From IMG/VR virus record IMGVR_UViG_3300042398_000398, positions 1 to 26,612 of that record: DNA of 26,612 nt, one strand, 5' to 3'. The notes below the pieces were generated by a model, which saw only the letters and a list, made by a program, of their open reading frames with translations, had not been told where the DNA came from and did not search any database. How positions within the stretch are numbered: position 1 is the stretch's first letter; every line of letters starts with the position of its first letter. Below, in pieces: positions 24,898 to 26,612 of the stretch. Source of the stretch: a virus. Position numbers and translations under genes: made by a program.

Positions 24898-26523
24898 TTA
24901 TACAGTGTTGTCGTTGTCATCGTCCCCATTATTAGGGCGCATATTATCTGTGTCTGAGATAGAAGAATCTATGCTCATTGCCTTAGTGTCTACTAGAGGG
25001 TCACTCTGAATCTCTGCAATACCATCTTCATCATTGTACTCAGCTGGGAGCACATCATTAAATTTAGCAATTGAGATAAATGTAGAACGTGGAATAATAC
25101 CTTGCTGGTACCACTCTGTAACTAGTCTCATCCAGTCTGCGCCTACGGGAGTAGGATTAAAGTCAGCGCTCAGTGTGAACTTAATGTCTGTAGGAAGAAC
25201 CTCAACATTATATTTCCACTTAAGCATTACTGCAATGATCTGTCTCATTGTCTCTGAGATACGAGTATTAAGCATACCTAACTGAGCAGTCTGGGCAGCA
25301 TTACGGATTTCTAAGCTTACGCCTGACTCACCTGAAGAACCTTCTGGTGAAAGCATCCGAATACCCATACGAGCCATCTCTTCAATAGTAGCTTCTATAC
25401 TCTTTTCCATATCCTTCAATGCACCTGTTGGTGTATCCAAGGCTTTAATATCGTCTCCAGCACGGAGCTTAATCCATGAGCCTAGACCTGCATCTACAAT
25501 GTTTTCAAACTCTTCATCAGTCATATCTGACATGACTACTGGAGTGTATGTAGCTGCCCCATAGAGTAAGTGATTACGACGGCTAATCTTGTTGTACAAA
25601 GCAATCTCACGATCAATTAATGATTGTAGGATTGGCTCAACAGGATCAATCTGACCATTCAACGGATAGGCGGGAATGAAATTCATTCTCTCACCATTCA
25701 TCAAAGGTACTTCTGTACGTATTTTTACCCATGCCGCATTAGCATTGTCTGTTTGGTACTTAGATGTAACGTTACCATTAATAACGCTTACAGACTCATT
25801 AGTGTCTCGTGTGTAAGTATCTACAACAAGAAAGCCTGACTCATCTAAGTGATAGTGAGTAACAGTGTCTACATAGTCTGGATGGAACTCATTCTTAGAG
25901 TAGTCTTCCATGTAATAACGGAAGAGTAAGCTTGTAAGTACTTGTTTATTAGTATTACGGTCTTGACCTCTACGCCAGTTAATAATGTTCTCAGCTTGAA
26001 TAAGCATTACGTATGGAGACAAAGCCTTAGCTTCTTCCATAGTGAGAGCGTCTGGATTAGATACTGTAGGATAATCTACCAGACACCAAGCTCTTGATGA
26101 TTGTAGTTCTTCCCAAATGGCAGCATCTAAGAAGCCATGAAGTGAAGTACCATCAGCACCAAAAGAAGTGCGAATCCAGTCTTCAGTTCCTTCAGGGAAC
26201 AAGTTGTCAGGTAGTTCAATAGATGCTTGCTTACGTAACAATCCACCAACAAGAACTTTAGCATATTGTGCTGTTAGTCCTGGTAATTCACCTTCAGCAC
26301 GATAGAAGTTGTACTGTTGTGCAGTCATTGTTGGGGAGAAAGGTAATAGTAAGTTATTGTATGTTGCAGTATCAATTACATCATCGTATGCTCGTGCATG
26401 TTGTTGACCATTGAGAACAGCTCTAGCTCGTTCCCAAATAGGGCGCATAGACTCGTATGCTGCATTTGGATCCCCTAGGCTTTTCGTCTTAGCCTTTGAT
26501 GGGGTCGTTGTTAGGTTTGCCAT
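24898..26523 (-). CDS. Portal protein
   Basis: 541 residues, typical portal length, immediately before the MuF protein. It has an N-terminal helical region ending in 'LPFSPTMTAQQYNFYRAEGELPGLTAQYAKVL', a stem/crown pattern with 'ILQSLIDREIALYNKISRRNHLLYGAATYTPVV', and 'MARMGIRMLSPEGSSGESGVSLEIRNAAQTAQL', which resembles the DUF4055 type of portal proteins. The tail is acidic and Asp/Asn-rich (DSSISDTDNMRPNNGDDDNDN). It forms the dodecameric DNA entry pore at one capsid vertex, and MuF domains bind portal. Start ATG 26523 follows the previous stop directly, with GGAGGAG upstream. The DUF4055 label is from memory of the pattern. Confidence 0.88.
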   Translation of the reverse strand: MANLTTTPSKAKTKSLGDPNAAYESMRPIWERARAVLNGQQHARAYDDVIDTATYNNLLLPFSPTMTAQQYNFYRAEGELPGLTAQYAKVLVGGLLRKQASIELPDNLFPEGTEDWIRTSFGADGTSLHGFLDAAIWEELQSSRAWCLVDYPTVSNPDALTMEEAKALSPYVMLIQAENIINWRRGQDRNTNKQVLTSLLFRYYMEDYSKNEFHPDYVDTVTHYHLDESGFLVVDTYTRDTNESVSVINGNVTSKYQTDNANAAWVKIRTEVPLMNGERMNFIPAYPLNGQIDPVEPILQSLIDREIALYNKISRRNHLLYGAATYTPVVMSDMTDEEFENIVDAGLGSWIKLRAGDDIKALDTPTGALKDMEKSIEATIEEMARMGIRMLSPEGSSGESGVSLEIRNAAQTAQLGMLNTRISETMRQIIAVMLKWKYNVEVLPTDIKFTLSADFNPTPVGADWMRLVTEWYQQGIIPRSTFISIAKFNDVLPAEYNDEDGIAEIQSDPLVDTKAMSIDSSISDTDNMRPNNGDDDNDNTV

Positions 26524-26612
26524 TTAAAGTTTCTCCTCCATAAGCATCCTAACAATCTTTGCAACGATGTCTGAGCGAACAATATCGTCTACACCAAACT
26601 CGATGATAGGAA
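26524..26612 (-). CDS. Partial CDS, C-terminal 28 residues of an upstream gene
   Basis: Only one minus-strand frame is open from the window edge to a stop at 26524-26526. It encodes PIIEFGVDDIVRSDIVAKIV and a further RMLMEEKL. Its end contains the GGAGGAG SD of the portal gene, and the stop touches the portal ATG, so the two are in one operon. In many phages the gene here is the large terminase or a small packaging protein, but this short, helical tail does not allow a call. Confidence 0.6.
   Translation of the reverse strand, partial: PIIEFGVDDIVRSDIVAKIVRMLMEEKL

Noticed and set aside
1-26612. tRNA genes, integrase, attachment sites or insertion sequences
   Set aside because: Every stretch is taken up by structural genes or short intergenic gaps under 100 bases. 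I saw no cloverleaf, transposase or terminal repeats.

Overview
The window is a block of virion genes from a tailed bacteriophage (Caudoviricetes). The host is probably a bacterium, but nothing here identifies it. All genes lie on the minus strand and are tightly packed, with ATGA or TAATG overlaps and Shine-Dalgarno (SD) sites before most starts. The DNA is AT-rich, except in the major capsid and major tail genes, which are visibly richer in G+C. The gene order and the lambda-type tail genes (G/GT frameshift chaperone, very long tape measure, J-like tip protein) indicate a long, non-contractile siphovirus tail.

In transcription order (high to low coordinate): the end of an unknown gene (26524-26612); portal (24898-26523); a giant 1472-residue protein (20434-24852); scaffold (19672-20367); major capsid protein (18560-19651); connector, head-closure and tail-terminator-like genes (17297-18542); major tail protein (16740-17291); a terminator followed by a phage-type promoter (about 16670-16733); a small unknown gene (16399-16644); tail assembly chaperones with a -1 frameshift site (15720-16381); an HK97 gp10-like gene (15389-15742); an intrinsic terminator (15341-15379); tape measure (7951-15324); two distal tail genes (6763-7946); a J-like central fibre with collagen-like and solenoid repeats (635-6763); a tail fibre assembly chaperone (225-638); a second copy of the phage-type promoter (196-218); and the start of another gene (1-165).

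The main discovery is the 1472-residue protein. Its N-terminal part is a MuF / SPP1 gp7-type minor head domain. Its C-terminal half is a T7-family single-subunit RNA polymerase with DxxGR, both catalytic aspartates, the motif B Lys and Tyr-Gly, and the HD of motif C. MuF proteins sit at the portal in a few copies per virion, and SPP1 gp7 is linked to DNA ejection. The fusion therefore suggests a virion-packaged RNA polymerase delivered with the genome, functionally like phage N4 vRNAP but anchored through a head protein. Two 27-base identical intergenic repeats match the SP6/K11/T3 promoter pattern and point in the direction of the genes, so the window seems to hold both an enzyme and two of its likely target promoters. 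Polymerase activity, injection and promoter use are inferences.
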